A stretch of 64,000 nt of DNA from Przewalskia tangutica (lineage: Eukaryota; Streptophyta; Magnoliopsida; Solanales; Solanaceae), in NCBI GenBank assembly GCA_029844215.1, contig CM056721.1, forward strand, positions 137,917,254 through 137,981,253, given 5' to 3'. The notes beneath the pieces are model-generated. The model had not been told where the DNA came from, did no database searches, and saw only the letters and a program-made list of their open reading frames with translations. The position numbers and the translations under genes are program-made. Shown here piece after piece: positions 53,144 to 63,566 of this stretch. The first letter of the stretch is position 1. Each line of letters opens with the position of its first letter.

Positions 53144-53544
53144 AATACCCCCAAAATTAACATTTGCTCGCCCTCGAGTAAAGATCAAAACAAAATGAAA
53201 GAAACAGAAAGAAAACTGACTCAAAAGACTCTAATCAAGCAGCTGCACAAGGTTACTTAGAAAAGCATGAATGTCAGTTGGGATAATATGTTGGAACATA
53301 CATAGCATGAATTTAACAATCTAGAATTTCAAGTCAGATATTTCGCAAATTCATTTCAATCACAATCAATGGAAGCATGAACACCTACCCTATGCATGTC
53401 AATTTTGTTCCATTTTTTCCAAAGACCTATAGGCTTGTTTACTTATTATTCTCCACTAATCATAGACATACAATTTAGAGATCTTCAGGACTTTTCAGGG
53501 TTGTAATGTAGGCTTAGGTAGGGGTAGGTAAGAGTAGGCATTTC
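53144..53544 (-). other. 3' non-coding end of gypsy element 1
   Basis: It includes the polypurine tract and AT-rich sequence up to the solo LTR insertion at 53545, and resumes at 56140. No reading frame. Confidence 0.6.
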
Positions 53545-56134
53545 TGTTATACCCCGTAGTTCTGGTCATACGTGTGAGAGCGTACGAAAGGGATTAAGAC
53601 TTAAATTTTAGAAGGATAGGTTGATGGATTGTTTCGGATGGGTTTTGGTCAACTTTGGGGCGGGTTATGACCCGTTACATTGAGGGTTCCTAGGTGTTTC
53701 AAAGGCCTAGTGCGTAGTTCGTTGAGTCTAGTTTCCAACGCAACCAACCGTTCGTCGATAGGGTATCGGAGTAGAAAGTTATGGGAGTTACAAGTTCAGT
53801 GCGCAGTCGGACAGAAATGTGTTTCGGTCAGGAGCCACAGGGCCGCGGCGCCGGGAAGCAGGGCCGCGGCGCCGAGGCGGGGTTTCTGGCGAAAAAACTG
53901 AGGAAAATCAGATTTCTTCTTTTTAAAAGGCCTTGGGAGGGTGACAAGTGTCCCCCCCATCTGATTTTTGCATGTCCTTTATATTGACCAAGTCTTGAAG
54001 ACTTGGTCATCTTTCAAAGCTCTTCTCTCTCTCTAAATTAGAAGCTCTCCCTTCTCTCTAAGAATTTCATGAGGAAATCTAAGCTTAAGGAAAATCTGAA
54101 AAAGTGTGGCAAGAAGAAAGCTTGTTGGCTAACTTGTAGGAGTTGTGGTGGTGGTGTTTTGGAAAGGAGGATAGCAAACTTTGTTGGATTAATTTGGCTA
54201 AAGCTCTAAGGTAACAATTCTTCTCTTGTAGCTAGTTTTTGGTGTTGCATGTAAAGAAGAAAGAACTTGTAGTTGGAAATATTGCTCTTAGATGAATTGC
54301 ATGTAAGAAATATGGTTTGGATATGAAAGAGTTGGATAAGAAGGTTATGTAAGCATGTTGTAGCCTAAATACTACCTTAAACTTGTTAAGTTAGTTGATG
54401 TACATTGTGGGGCAGAATTTTACACATCCAAGTTTAGGTGTGTAATCCCCTTTGAAATGTTTGGATTGTTGGGCCTTAAATGTGGCGTTTGGATGTTGAA
54501 TTCGGTCTTGAGAAAGGTGGCAAAGTATGTAGAAACAAAGGAAATACTGCCCAATTTTCCATAGGATTTAGTGACTTTGAACTTGGAATATTCTACATTG
54601 AAACTAGAGGTTTATAAACGTATTATGGTCATTATAGGTTGACATACTACGTGCGGTATTTTGGACTTAGCAAGTGGATTGACCAAAGAGGTATGTGGAA
54701 CTTTACTATCTCTTGAGCATGAATGGTTTTACCTATGTAGTACGATATACGTACAAGGTTTGATATCCCTTACTTGTTTTAAGGATGTCTTGAGTTTTCA
54801 AAGTTAAGGGACTTGATGTGTTCAAATATATGATTCTCGTTCTCCTTTTTAAAAGTGTAAGTCCCTTGGGTTTTAGGAAAATGTATTTGACTAAGGTATA
54901 ACGTTAATATAATGACTTTATGGGAAGTTGATTATATTAGCTTTATGAAAGGTTAACAAAGGAAGATTTACTCTAAGTAAAATGAGTAAGGATAAATGAT
55001 TTGAGGTTGTGAAAGGCAAATTGGTTTTAAGGCATCAATTACCCAAAGTTTTATGTGAAAAAGAGTCATTTTTAAAAGAGTGGAAGTATGTAGTACTTTG
55101 GGTTAAATCCCCGGATTTTCCTTTTATTTATGTTATGTATGATGGCCGGTTGAGCTAGGGTAAGAGTATAAATGAGGGGTAAACCCCCAAGACGTTATAC
55201 CACCTTCTCCAGGGTAAGAGTATAAATGAGGGGTAAATCCCCAAGACGTTATACCACCTTCTCCAGGGTAAGAGTATAAATGAGGGGTAAATCCCCAAGA
55301 TGTTATACCACCTGCTTCAGGGTAAGAGTATAAATGAGGGGTAAACCCCCAAGACGTTATACCACCTATTCCGTGGATTTGCTACCCACGATGCGAGGAA
55401 TACCTCATGCGAGTCTGGAGGGCTCATGCGGGTGAAATAGTCTCATGCGGGTGAGTACAGCCTATGCGAGGAATACCTCATGCGGGTCCATATGACCCAT
55501 GCAGGTGAAATAGTCACAGGAGTAGGAGTGCTTAATGATACTGCGGGGCAGATGACCTTCGCTTCACCACGAGCTTCCTATTTTCATGCAGATTGTATAT
55601 GTTTGATATTCTCATTATTAGTAAGGCATGTTGTTCAGAACTGATTTTTATACATGTCTCCGTTATGTTATACTTGAGGTATTTTGGTATTTTCCGCCGC
55701 ATACTTAGTACATATTGTTATCGACCCCTTCCTGGCTGCGTTCACGCCGCAGTAGGTAAGAGCAGGTGGTGGATCCTCATTCTTAGGATCACTGTTCCGG
55801 TGTCAGAAGCTCCATTCCTCCGGAAGCTTGTTTTGTTGGTACGATTCTTCCCTGATGCTATAGGTATTGTGTACATTCAGGGGTATGGCGGGGCCCTGTC
55901 CCGCCACAGTTCTATTCTTAGAGGTCTGTGGTCACGTTTGTGGTTTTGGGCTGTAAGAACAAGTTGTACTTTTGATTAAGTATATTTTTATGGAAGGCAA
56001 CCTTATCGGCTTGTCAGTGATGTTTACTTTATACAGGTTATGTGTTATGTATGTTCCGCTGCTATTCTCTGATGTATACCTGCCGGGGTGCCCCGGTAGG
56101 GCACTAGTCGCGGCCCCGGGGTCGGATCGTGACA
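53545..56134 (+). mobile_element. Solo LTR (2.59 kb) of a Tekay/Del-like gypsy element
   Basis: It begins TGTTATACCCCGTAGTTCTG and ends GGTCGGATCGTGACA, the standard TG...CA of large Tekay/Del-type LTRs (TGTAACACCCCG...GATCGTGACA). It is flanked by perfect 5-base duplications ATTTC at 53540-53544 and 56135-56139. No internal region remains, so it arose by LTR-LTR recombination. It holds a GC-rich patch (53836-53882) and a 54-bp minisatellite. Confidence 0.9.
55158..55373. repeat. 54-bp minisatellite, 4 copies, inside the solo LTR
   Basis: GGGTAAGAGTATAAATGAGG starts at 55158, 55212, 55266 and 55320, each followed by GGTAAACCCCCAAGACGTTA and ACCACCTTCTCCA with few changes. An adjoining patch (55380-55510) repeats GCGAGGAATACCTCATGCG and TGCGGGTGAAATAGTC about twice each. 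Confidence 0.92.
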
Positions 56135-56139
56135 ATTTC

Positions 56140-56929
56140 AACTCAATTTACGTACCATAAGCGTTTTTCTCATTCAACCATTTTGTCCTTCTTTTTGGTA
56201 TTCTTTTCAATTCATACATACAATTCACCTCTTTTCTTTTTGAGAGCATGAAACAATTCACATAGGCACCCCAAAACTTAAGCTTTTACATCTTTTTCAT
56301 TGGTGTGCATCAATTTTTCACTCTCTTTTCGTATTTTATTTTCACACTTCTTCGTCCCAATTTTTCAATTACTGCTTATGACACACAATGGAATCATAGG
56401 GTGTCAAAGAAATAACTTATTTTAGGCTTAACGGGGCTGACTAAGGATACAATTTATTTCAAGGTAGGTAATGAATGGTAAGAAGGGCTAACAAATAAAT
56501 GCCAAAATCATCTCCCTAAACATGTACATCTTAACTAGTTCGCCTCAAATAACAAGCAAGCAGACTTCATAGACATTTTTCAATCATTCTTTCCACAATT
56601 GACAACACATAGGCTAAGCACAAATATCCTAAATAATTAGATCTTCATGAATTTTTGACATAAATAACTTAAACACACATATTTTAGCTTCTAATTCCAT
56701 TACATTATTCCACTTAATTCACTAGGCGTTTCAAACAGCTACAACATGCAGAATCATAAAATTTAAAAAAATTGACTTATATTGACACAAAAACTTAATA
56801 AAAAAACTCAAAAACAGACACACAAAAATAAAATAAGAAAGTACCCTCCCCCAAACTTAAACGACACATTGTCCCACATGTGTAACGACTCAAATTTTTT
56901 AAAAAGGACGACTTACAGACAATAGCGGC
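56140..56929 (-). other. 3' non-coding region of gypsy element 1, upstream part
   Basis: 56470-56820 is closely matched by 62751-63090 in element 2 (CATCTCCCTAAACATGTA, ATTGACAACACATAGGCTAA). No frames of substance are found. It separates the ORF from the nested solo LTR. Confidence 0.7.
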
Positions 56930-58096
56930 TCAAGATGGTGGAGATGGCGGCAGATGTTGCATTGACCATTGGGTGAACATGAAATTTAAACTATCAACAC
57001 GTTGGGTCAGGTGTTGATGGTCTTGCATCATTTGTTGTTGATTCTGCATCATGTTCTCTTGGTTTTGCAACATCCTTTGTTGATTTAGGAGCAGTTTCTC
57101 CATCATTGGCATTGGAGGCTCCAAAGTCAAGGGATGCCGGTGGCTGCTTTCACCTGCTTCATCGTGTGGAGCTGCCTCAGGCTCTTCTTCATCCATGGCT
57201 GATGCGTCTGCTGCTACTGGGTCCCTTCTCATTGTTGTTGGTCTTGGAGTGGGGTCAAGGAAAGAGTGCACTAAATTGTAGGTCACAGGAGTGAGACTCT
57301 TCTCGAGAATATCCGTGGCGAATGTTGGGACTCCATGACTAGCACATAAGGCAGAAATGAGTGACCCATGTCCCAGTCCGCCCGTAGTAGACAGCCTGCT
57401 AATCTCCCTTATGTTTTGCACTATTTCTCTCCCAACATCAATTGTCTTGCCCAACATGATGTCATAGATGAGCTTGATTCTGTCTGTAGGCACATTGGTA
57501 AAATAAGTTGACGGAATCAAGCGAGCACTTATGAAATATAGACATCCTCCGGTTGTTCTGTTAAATTGGCACCGGGCAAGTCTCCTGGACCCGTTACGAG
57601 AAATGTTGAATTCGGCGCCTGGGTAGCATAAAACTATTGCAATTGTGTCCCACATTATGTGGTTGAAGTCTCTCAACCACCTTGTGAAATAGTGCGGGCT
57701 ATAACCTTGGTCCTCAACATCATTGGTCCTCAATAGCGCATTCATTGTTTAAGAACTTATGGGCAGATATCGCCCTCTAACAAAGCATCTCCCATCCTCT
57801 TGCTCGGGATAATTAGCATAGAACTCCCTCACAAGGCTAGTGTTCTGAAGTGGAATCCTTTCTGGATTGGCGAACTTTTTCCAACCATTCGCCTCGATCA
57901 TGGCCCTAATGGGCTCGTAGTCATCATCATCATCAAATGACATGGTCTGGTAGTCCATACCTCTATCTGGTATTAATGCTCTAGTACCTATTTTGTTATA
58001 TCGATCTTCCGCCTGTTTGTTGGTAAATCGAGTAACATCATATTCTAGAGCTGATAGAGATGAGGAAGCTCTGGCGGTTCATTTTCTAGAGGCCAT
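56930..58096 (-). pseudogene. Transposase_32-like (putative plant transposon protein) ORF with two stops
   Basis: From ATG at 58096 the frame reads MASRK, a TGA (58079-58081), then TARASSSLSALEYDVTRFTN, DDDDDYEPIRAMIEANGWKK and EFYANYPEQEDGRCFVRGRY, a TAA at 57749-57751, and an open run of 271 residues to 56930. That run contains FTRWLRDFNHIMWDTIAIVL and TDRIKLIYDIMLGKTIDVGR, the core of the plant-specific domain annotated as putative plant transposon protein (PF20167), often found in Athila-like elements. The end is acidic and then Q/M-rich (a possible coiled coil). Function unknown. About 389 codons in total. Confidence 0.75.
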
Positions 58097-58859
58097 TGTG
58101 CGAGTTATTAGAAAATTTTCAACAGCGTTTCCTTTGTTTCTTTGAGGGTTTCCAACAACTATCACTCCACACAGTAACAATAACCAAGCAAAATCAGACC
58201 ACAGCAGCAATACACCACGAATCAACACTACACAGCAACACTTAACCCCAAAATCACAAACTCCCACAGCAATATCCCACAACACAGCACAAACAACATA
58301 TACCCAAGCAACAATCACCCTCACAGCACCAACAACACGCAACCCATACCACACCCAAGTCTACAATCTATTCTCTCCACTAACCTTTAAATATCAAGAA
58401 CAATGATGAAGGTTACCTTTTTGAGTGGTTATTCTTCACCGCTTTCTTGACCCAAGTGAAAGAATGATGTTGTGGAGCGATGCTAGGAGTTTTTAGAGGG
58501 GAAGGGTTTGTGTTAAAGTGGGAAGAATTGGGGATTTTAGGGCTTTTTATTTCTGAAATCGCGCTTCGACACCGCGGGCCTGCATAATGGAACTGTGGTG
58601 CTGAAAGTACTGTGACCTCTCTGAACATTCGACACCGCGAGCCTGCAGAATGGCATCGTGGTGCCGACCCGATTCCGTGTTTTCCACCTTTTTCTTCGTG
58701 CTTAGTCTCTGATTCCCTCATCTGTCATAACAATACAACCAAAAATACCATCAAGTGAGATTGTTCAAGTTAAACTAATTGCATAATTTAAACCTTGGGT
58801 TGCCTCCCAAGCAGCGCTGTCTTTAACGTCTTTTAGCAGGAAACAAGTCCTTTATTCAA
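58097..58859 (-). other. Spacer with integrase tail and GC-rich repeats
   Basis: 58796-58845 on minus reads as the Athila integrase end (TALLGRQPKV) in one frame, stopping in GGGAGGCAACCCAAGGTTT. 58562-58670 has two copies of a CGACACCGCGGGCCTGCATA / CATCGTGGTGCCGA pattern. 58140-58350 is CAACAC/CACAGC-rich with no meaningful frame. Confidence 0.6.
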
Positions 58860-59180
58860 TCACTGGGGTAAATTAACCCCACAACCTATCCATTTAAAGA
58901 TCATTTTCTTTTTCCTCACTCTATTCTTCTTTTTCGCAGGATTGGGTTCAGTAAGGTTTACCTTTTTGTCAGTTTCCATCTCATCCACTTTTGTTTCAGC
59001 AATCCACCTAACATGTAGGTTCACAGCTGTCACAATGATTTCCCTACCTTTGGTTTGTGCTTGATGAGCTGCTGTGTCAGTTGTTCTTACTGCAAAACAT
59101 TTTTTGCTGGCCTGAGATTCAATGGTAGATTTGAAAACTTTGAATACCATCTCTTCTTCTTGAACCCTGAGTCTCAACTC
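58860..59180 (-). pseudogene. Protease C-terminal extension of gypsy element 1
   Basis: ELRLRVQEEEMVFKVFK continues the protease frame after one in-frame stop (TGA where element 2 has Gly in VENGELKLRVQ). A lysine-rich tail then ends VNLPQ at 58860. The matching segment in element 2 ends KKKKRKMKRMVLK. Reverse transcriptase normally follows here but is missing. Confidence 0.8.
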
Positions 59181-60218
59181 TCAATTCTCCATATTAATTA
59201 GGGCTCTACCCGTTGCAAGGAATGGTCTCCCCAAAATTATGGACATGTCTTCATCTTCCTCCATGTCAAGAATGAGGAAGTCCGCTGGGAAGAAGAACTT
59301 GCCCACCTTGACTAGCACATCTTCCACTATACCTCGGGGGTGTACCACAGATCGGTCAGCAAGCTGCAGATTAATCATGGTTGGCTTGGCTTCCCCAAAA
59401 CCCAATCTCTTGAATACTGATAGAGGCATAAGATTTATGCTAGCCCCTAAGTCGCAAAGTGCCTTGTTGCAGGTTACCTTTCCAATAGTGCAGGGCAGGG
59501 TGAAACTTCCTGGATCTTTCAATTTAGGAGGCAGTTTCTTTTGTAAGATGGCACTGCACTCCTCTATCAGCACTACTGTCTCATAATCCGCCAATCTTCT
59601 CTTCTTTCCAAGTATCTCCTTCATGAATTTAAAATATGTGGGCATTTGTTCTAACGCCTCAATGAAGGGGATATTGATGTGGAGCTTCTTAAATACCTCT
59701 AAGAACTTGGAGAACTGTTTGTCTAGGGCCTTTTTTTGGAGTCTTTGAGGGTAAGGGATTTTATAAGTGTATTCCCTAAAAGGTGATGGTGGAGCTTTCT
59801 CTACTGTAGGGCGGTCCTCAGTGAACCCCTCCTTTCCTACATCAACTGTCTTCTCACACTCTTTCTCATTCACCACTACTGGTTGGGGAGCAATCTGCTC
59901 CAACTGCTTTCCACTTCTCAACAAAACTGCTTGGCACTGCTCTCTTGATTTAACCTCTGTGTTGTTTAGGAGAGTACCATGCGGTCTGTTATTTACCATC
60001 TTCGCCAGTTGCCCCACCTGCATTTCCAAGTTCCTGAGAGAGAACCTTGTTTCGGACATAAACTGATTCTGCGAATTAGTGAGTGTAAGCAATGATGCTC
60101 TCAGTTCATCAGGTTTCTCTTGTTGGGTAGGTGGTCTAAACTGCTGGGAAGATGTAGCCTGATTATGTGCCTGATGGTTCTGGTAATTACCTTGATATAG
60201 ACTGTTGGGCTTGGTCAT
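59181..60218 (-). pseudogene. Protease domain with gag C-terminus, gypsy element 1
   Basis: A 345-residue open frame. The first half (FSLRNLEMQVGQLAKMVNNR, YPQRLQKKALDKQFSKFLEV) is the linker typical of Athila gag. The protease is KALCDLGASINLMPLSVFKR with D-L-G-A-S at the active site, the usual Athila form of D-T/S-G. ADFLILDMEEDEDMSIILGR closes it. A one-base shift separates it from the zinc-knuckle frame at about 60190-60218. Confidence 0.9.
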
Positions 60219-61341
60219 TCCTCCATGAAAAATTGGGGTGATTTATCCACCCCGGATTGTATGTGTTGGAGTTATAAGGGCGCTGAAAGTTCCACACTGC
60301 ATGAACCTGCTCCATGGGCACATTATTAGGATCCATCGTTGTGCATCTGTCAAAAGAGTGTGGGCCTCCGCAAATCTCACAATTCACCGGCATCTGGACT
60401 GCATTTACAGACATAGTTTTCTGTTGCAGTTGCTTTGTCAAAAGGTCCACCTGCACATTCAATGTAGTGATAACATCTATCTCATGTATGCCCATAGTCT
60501 TCCTGCTACTCACTGATCTGTCATCTGACCCTTGGTGATTATTCGCAGCCATGTCTTCTAGAAACTCATGTGACTCATTGGCACTCTTCCTCATGAACGC
60601 TCCCCCTGCTGCAGCATCAATGATGGTACGAGTAGTACCACTCAACCCATTATAAAAAATGTGGACCAACATCCACTTATCTATGCCATGATGTGGGCAT
60701 TTTCTCTGCAAATCCTTGAATCGCTCTCATGCATCATACATCGACTCTCCATCTACCTGATAATAATTGTTCAACTCTCCCCTTAACTTTGTTGCCTTTG
60801 AAGGAGGGAAGAACCTTACAAGAAACTTTTGGGCTAAATTCGACCAGGTGGTGACGGAGTAGGCAGGCAATGAGTTCAACCAGCTCTTGGCTCTGTCCCT
60901 AAGTGAGAACGGGAAGAGCCTCAATCTAATGACCTCGTTAGTAACACCATTGTACTTGAAGGTGGCACACAGCTCCAGAAAATTGGCAATGTGCATGTGG
61001 GGGTCTTTAGACGGCAATCCCCCAAACTGTATTGTGTTCTCGACCATGCTCAGGATGGCTGTCTTGATCTCAAAGTTGTTTGCCCCTATTGCTGGGAGCC
61101 TGATGCATGTCTGTGCACCTATAACTATGGGCAGAATGTAGTCCCCCAAATTTCTCTCTGTTGGGACCTGTATTGGCTCCACTACATTCTTAGGAACCTC
61201 ATTGTGTGCCCCATTCTGATTCAGTTGGTTTTCCATGGTCACTAAATCAGATATCTTCTTGTTTCGTCTGTTCTGCTTGCAAGTTTTCTCAATTTCAGGA
61301 TTAAAAGGAACAGGTGTATCTGCTCCTCTTCTTCTTCGCAT
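60187..61341 (-). pseudogene. gag of gypsy element 1
   Basis: Starts MRRRRGADTPVPFNPEIEKT at 61341. The Retrotrans_gag core is RLRLFPFSLRDRAKSWLNSL and WSNLAQKFLVRFFPPSKATK. A TGA at 60727-60729 replaces the usual Trp before ERFKDLQRKCPHHGIDKWML. A zinc-knuckle-like CEICGGPHSFDRC (C-x2-C-x3-H-x4-C, typical of Athila) follows. One stop and one frameshift to the protease are the only major lesions. Confidence 0.9.
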
Positions 61342-61473
61342 AAACTACATCCTGAAATCGATCAAAATCAACAAATAAATCAAGACAACAGGGTTCTAAA
61401 AATAAAAAAAATAAATAAAATAAAAACCAAAGTAGAATTATGAATAAATGGTTCGATATTAGAAGTACGTCAG

Positions 61474-61491
61474 TCCCCGACAACGGTGCCA
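61474..61491 (-). other. Primer-binding site of gypsy element 1
   Basis: On minus TGGCACCGTTGTCGGGGA lies seven bases after the LTR end. The canonical Athila primer site is TGGCGCCGTTGCCGGGGA, complementary to Asp tRNA, so two changes are present. Confidence 0.85.
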
Positions 61492-61497
61492 AAAACT

Positions 61498-62750
61498 TGT
61501 CAGGCCGATTTCCACATACTCACGCAAGTGTACGTATCGTCACAAGTAATATAGTCTTGTAAGACTGAATATCGTCCTCAGAGACTGGTTTCTAATTACC
61601 GAACATCTATTCTAGGTTATCTATTTGGCAAACGATAAGTTGATTTGGTTGTTATCTAACACTAGTAGAGTAATTGCAAGAATTGAACTAAATTATTGAG
61701 GTTTAATCAGTTATGAAGGAATTAGGGCTTTCAATATCCTCAACTATCCACTCTTTTCAATCCTTAATGAAACCAGAATGACTTCTTCTTCTACGTTAAG
61801 ATAGCGGTTAACTAGACTATCTTATATTCCGGTTAGGATATATAATCGCTCAACCCCAGTGCAGAAACCTTTTATATTTCTATGATAAGTTTTACCACAT
61901 ATGAGGATTAAGAACAATAACCTATAATGCTACACAAGTATCGAGTTACTTTCGTCCGCGATTTTAATATATGTCTATTCAATTACAGTATATCTAAATC
62001 TCTCCTCTCGGTTCTTGATTCGAAATCATATATATTATGATAATTAGTGATCAATTAACTATCAAACATTCATATCAATATTGAATAAATCTTAATCAAG
62101 TGAAGAATAAATCAAACTAATGCATTAATTCATGAAAGAGAGTTTCAAGCGATTCAATAGAAAGCCCTAATAAAGTGTTTAGCTTCTCGCCATAGACATG
62201 CTAAGAACTAATACAAATCCAAACATGAACTGAATGAAAATAAAGGAAAGAAAAGTACTTAGAACTAATGTCTTCAATTGTAGCCGCCAAGCGTTGTGTT
62301 GCGTTCTGAGAGATGATATGTGATAGATCCCCCCTCCCATAAAATATGTCCCAAGGGTTTATATATGTTGTCAAAAACGTGTGCCTTGAACCCTTTTGCC
62401 CCTTGTCAATTCTATTTCGGATTTGGAAATTCCCGCATCGGCACCGCGGTCCTGCAGAATGGCACCGTGGTGCCGAAAGATCGCGCTTCGCATAATGGCA
62501 CCGTGGCCCGCAATCCGGCCGCGGCCCGCGGTCTTTCGTCCTGATCTGTCAACTTTCGTCCTTTTTGCTTCGGAAGCTCATTTTCTGCCTTTTCTGCTCA
62601 CTTTTAGCTTCTTTTTGTCATTTTGCCATTTAGAACCGCTGCGACTCAAAAGAAAGAAAAACAACCCTAACACTATACTAAACACAAACGAAATGAGTAA
62701 AATACTAACTAAAAATGACTCAAAAGGTGTATACAAAATATGTCTAACAA
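61498..62750 (-). repeat. LTR shared by gypsy elements 1 and 2 (1253 bp)
   Basis: TGTCAGGCCGATTTCC...ATATGTCTAACA on plus. On its left lie the primer site and gag of element 1, making it that element's 5' LTR. On its right lies the 3' body of element 2, making it that element's 3' LTR as well. 62430-62530 is GC-rich with GGCACCGCGG, GGCACCGTGG and CCGCGGCCCGCGG words. Confidence 0.85.
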
Positions 62751-63566
62751 TGAACGGTAAGAAGGGCTATCAAAGAAATACCCGAATCATCTCCCTAAAC
62801 ATGTATATCTTAACTATTTCGCCTCAAATAACAAGCAAACAGATTTTCTAGACATTTTTCAACATTTCTTTCCATAATTGACAACACATAGGCTAAGCAA
62901 AAATATCCAAAATACTTAGATGTCATGAATTTTTGGCATATCTAACTTAAGCACACATATTGTCGCTTTTAATTCCATTACATTATCCCACTTTATCCAT
63001 TCAATATCATTAGCACTACAACATACATGATCCATAAAAAAAATTATGACTCAAAAACACATAAAACAGACTAAACATAATAAAAAAGACTCAAAACAAA
63101 ACAATAAAACAAAATAAGACACCCACAAACTTAATCGACACATTGTCCTCAATGTGTAAAGATTAAAAATAAAGGGGCAACTTACTGACACAACACATCG
63201 GTCATAACGGAGGTCTGGGAAGAAGAATTCTAAAATTTGCACAACATCTGGGCTCTCTGAAGTTTCAGTGCCGCGGCCCTGCATGTGGGCGTCGCGGCGC
63301 CTGCGACGTCAATTTCTGATTTTTCCCGTTTTCAGCATTTTTCGCCCATTTCTCCTCGGAGTTAGTTCCTGCTTTTATTTGTCATCCAAAAACACTACAT
63401 ACCAGATCGTGAGATTGTTCAAGATAAAATAAAACAAACTAAAATAAAATTTAAATAACATAATTAAAACATTGGGTTGTCTCCCAAGTAGCGTTGTCTT
63501 TAATGTCTTTTAGCCGGACGCATGTTACTTACTAAATCAAAGGGGTAGAGTGTCCCCTCCGCATAT
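62751..63566 (-). other. 3' body of gypsy element 2 (non-coding) with integrase tail
   Basis: 62751-63160 matches 56470-56880 of element 1. The Transposase_32-like ORF of element 1 is absent, since the homology passes from AACTTACTGAC straight to a GC-rich patch (63258-63305). The integrase-tail sequence TTLLGRQPN is at about 63470-63510. The polypurine tract next to the LTR is missing, apparently by a deletion ending at 62751. Confidence 0.7.

Larger units (their letters stand above)
52341..62750 (-). mobile_element. Athila-like gypsy element 1, pol-less, on minus
   Basis: 5' LTR 61498-62750, Asp-type primer site, gag-protease, integrase tail, Transposase_32-like ORF, 3' non-coding region, polypurine tract and 3' LTR 52341-53143. 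Reverse transcriptase, RNase H and almost all integrase are missing. The protease end (58860) is followed within about 20-60 bases by sequence reading KTLKTALLGRQPKV, the usual C-terminus of Athila-type integrase. A solo LTR (53545-56134) is nested in it. Element 2 has the same pol-less junction. Confidence 0.85.

Noticed and set aside
53680..54010. Overlapping frames at the start of the solo LTR
   Set aside because: They fall across the GC-rich patch in three frames. No known protein pattern, and LTRs of this type are non-coding.
55158..55373. CRISPR-like or regulatory array in the solo LTR
   Set aside because: Four head-to-tail 54-bp copies with no spacers; a minisatellite inside an LTR.
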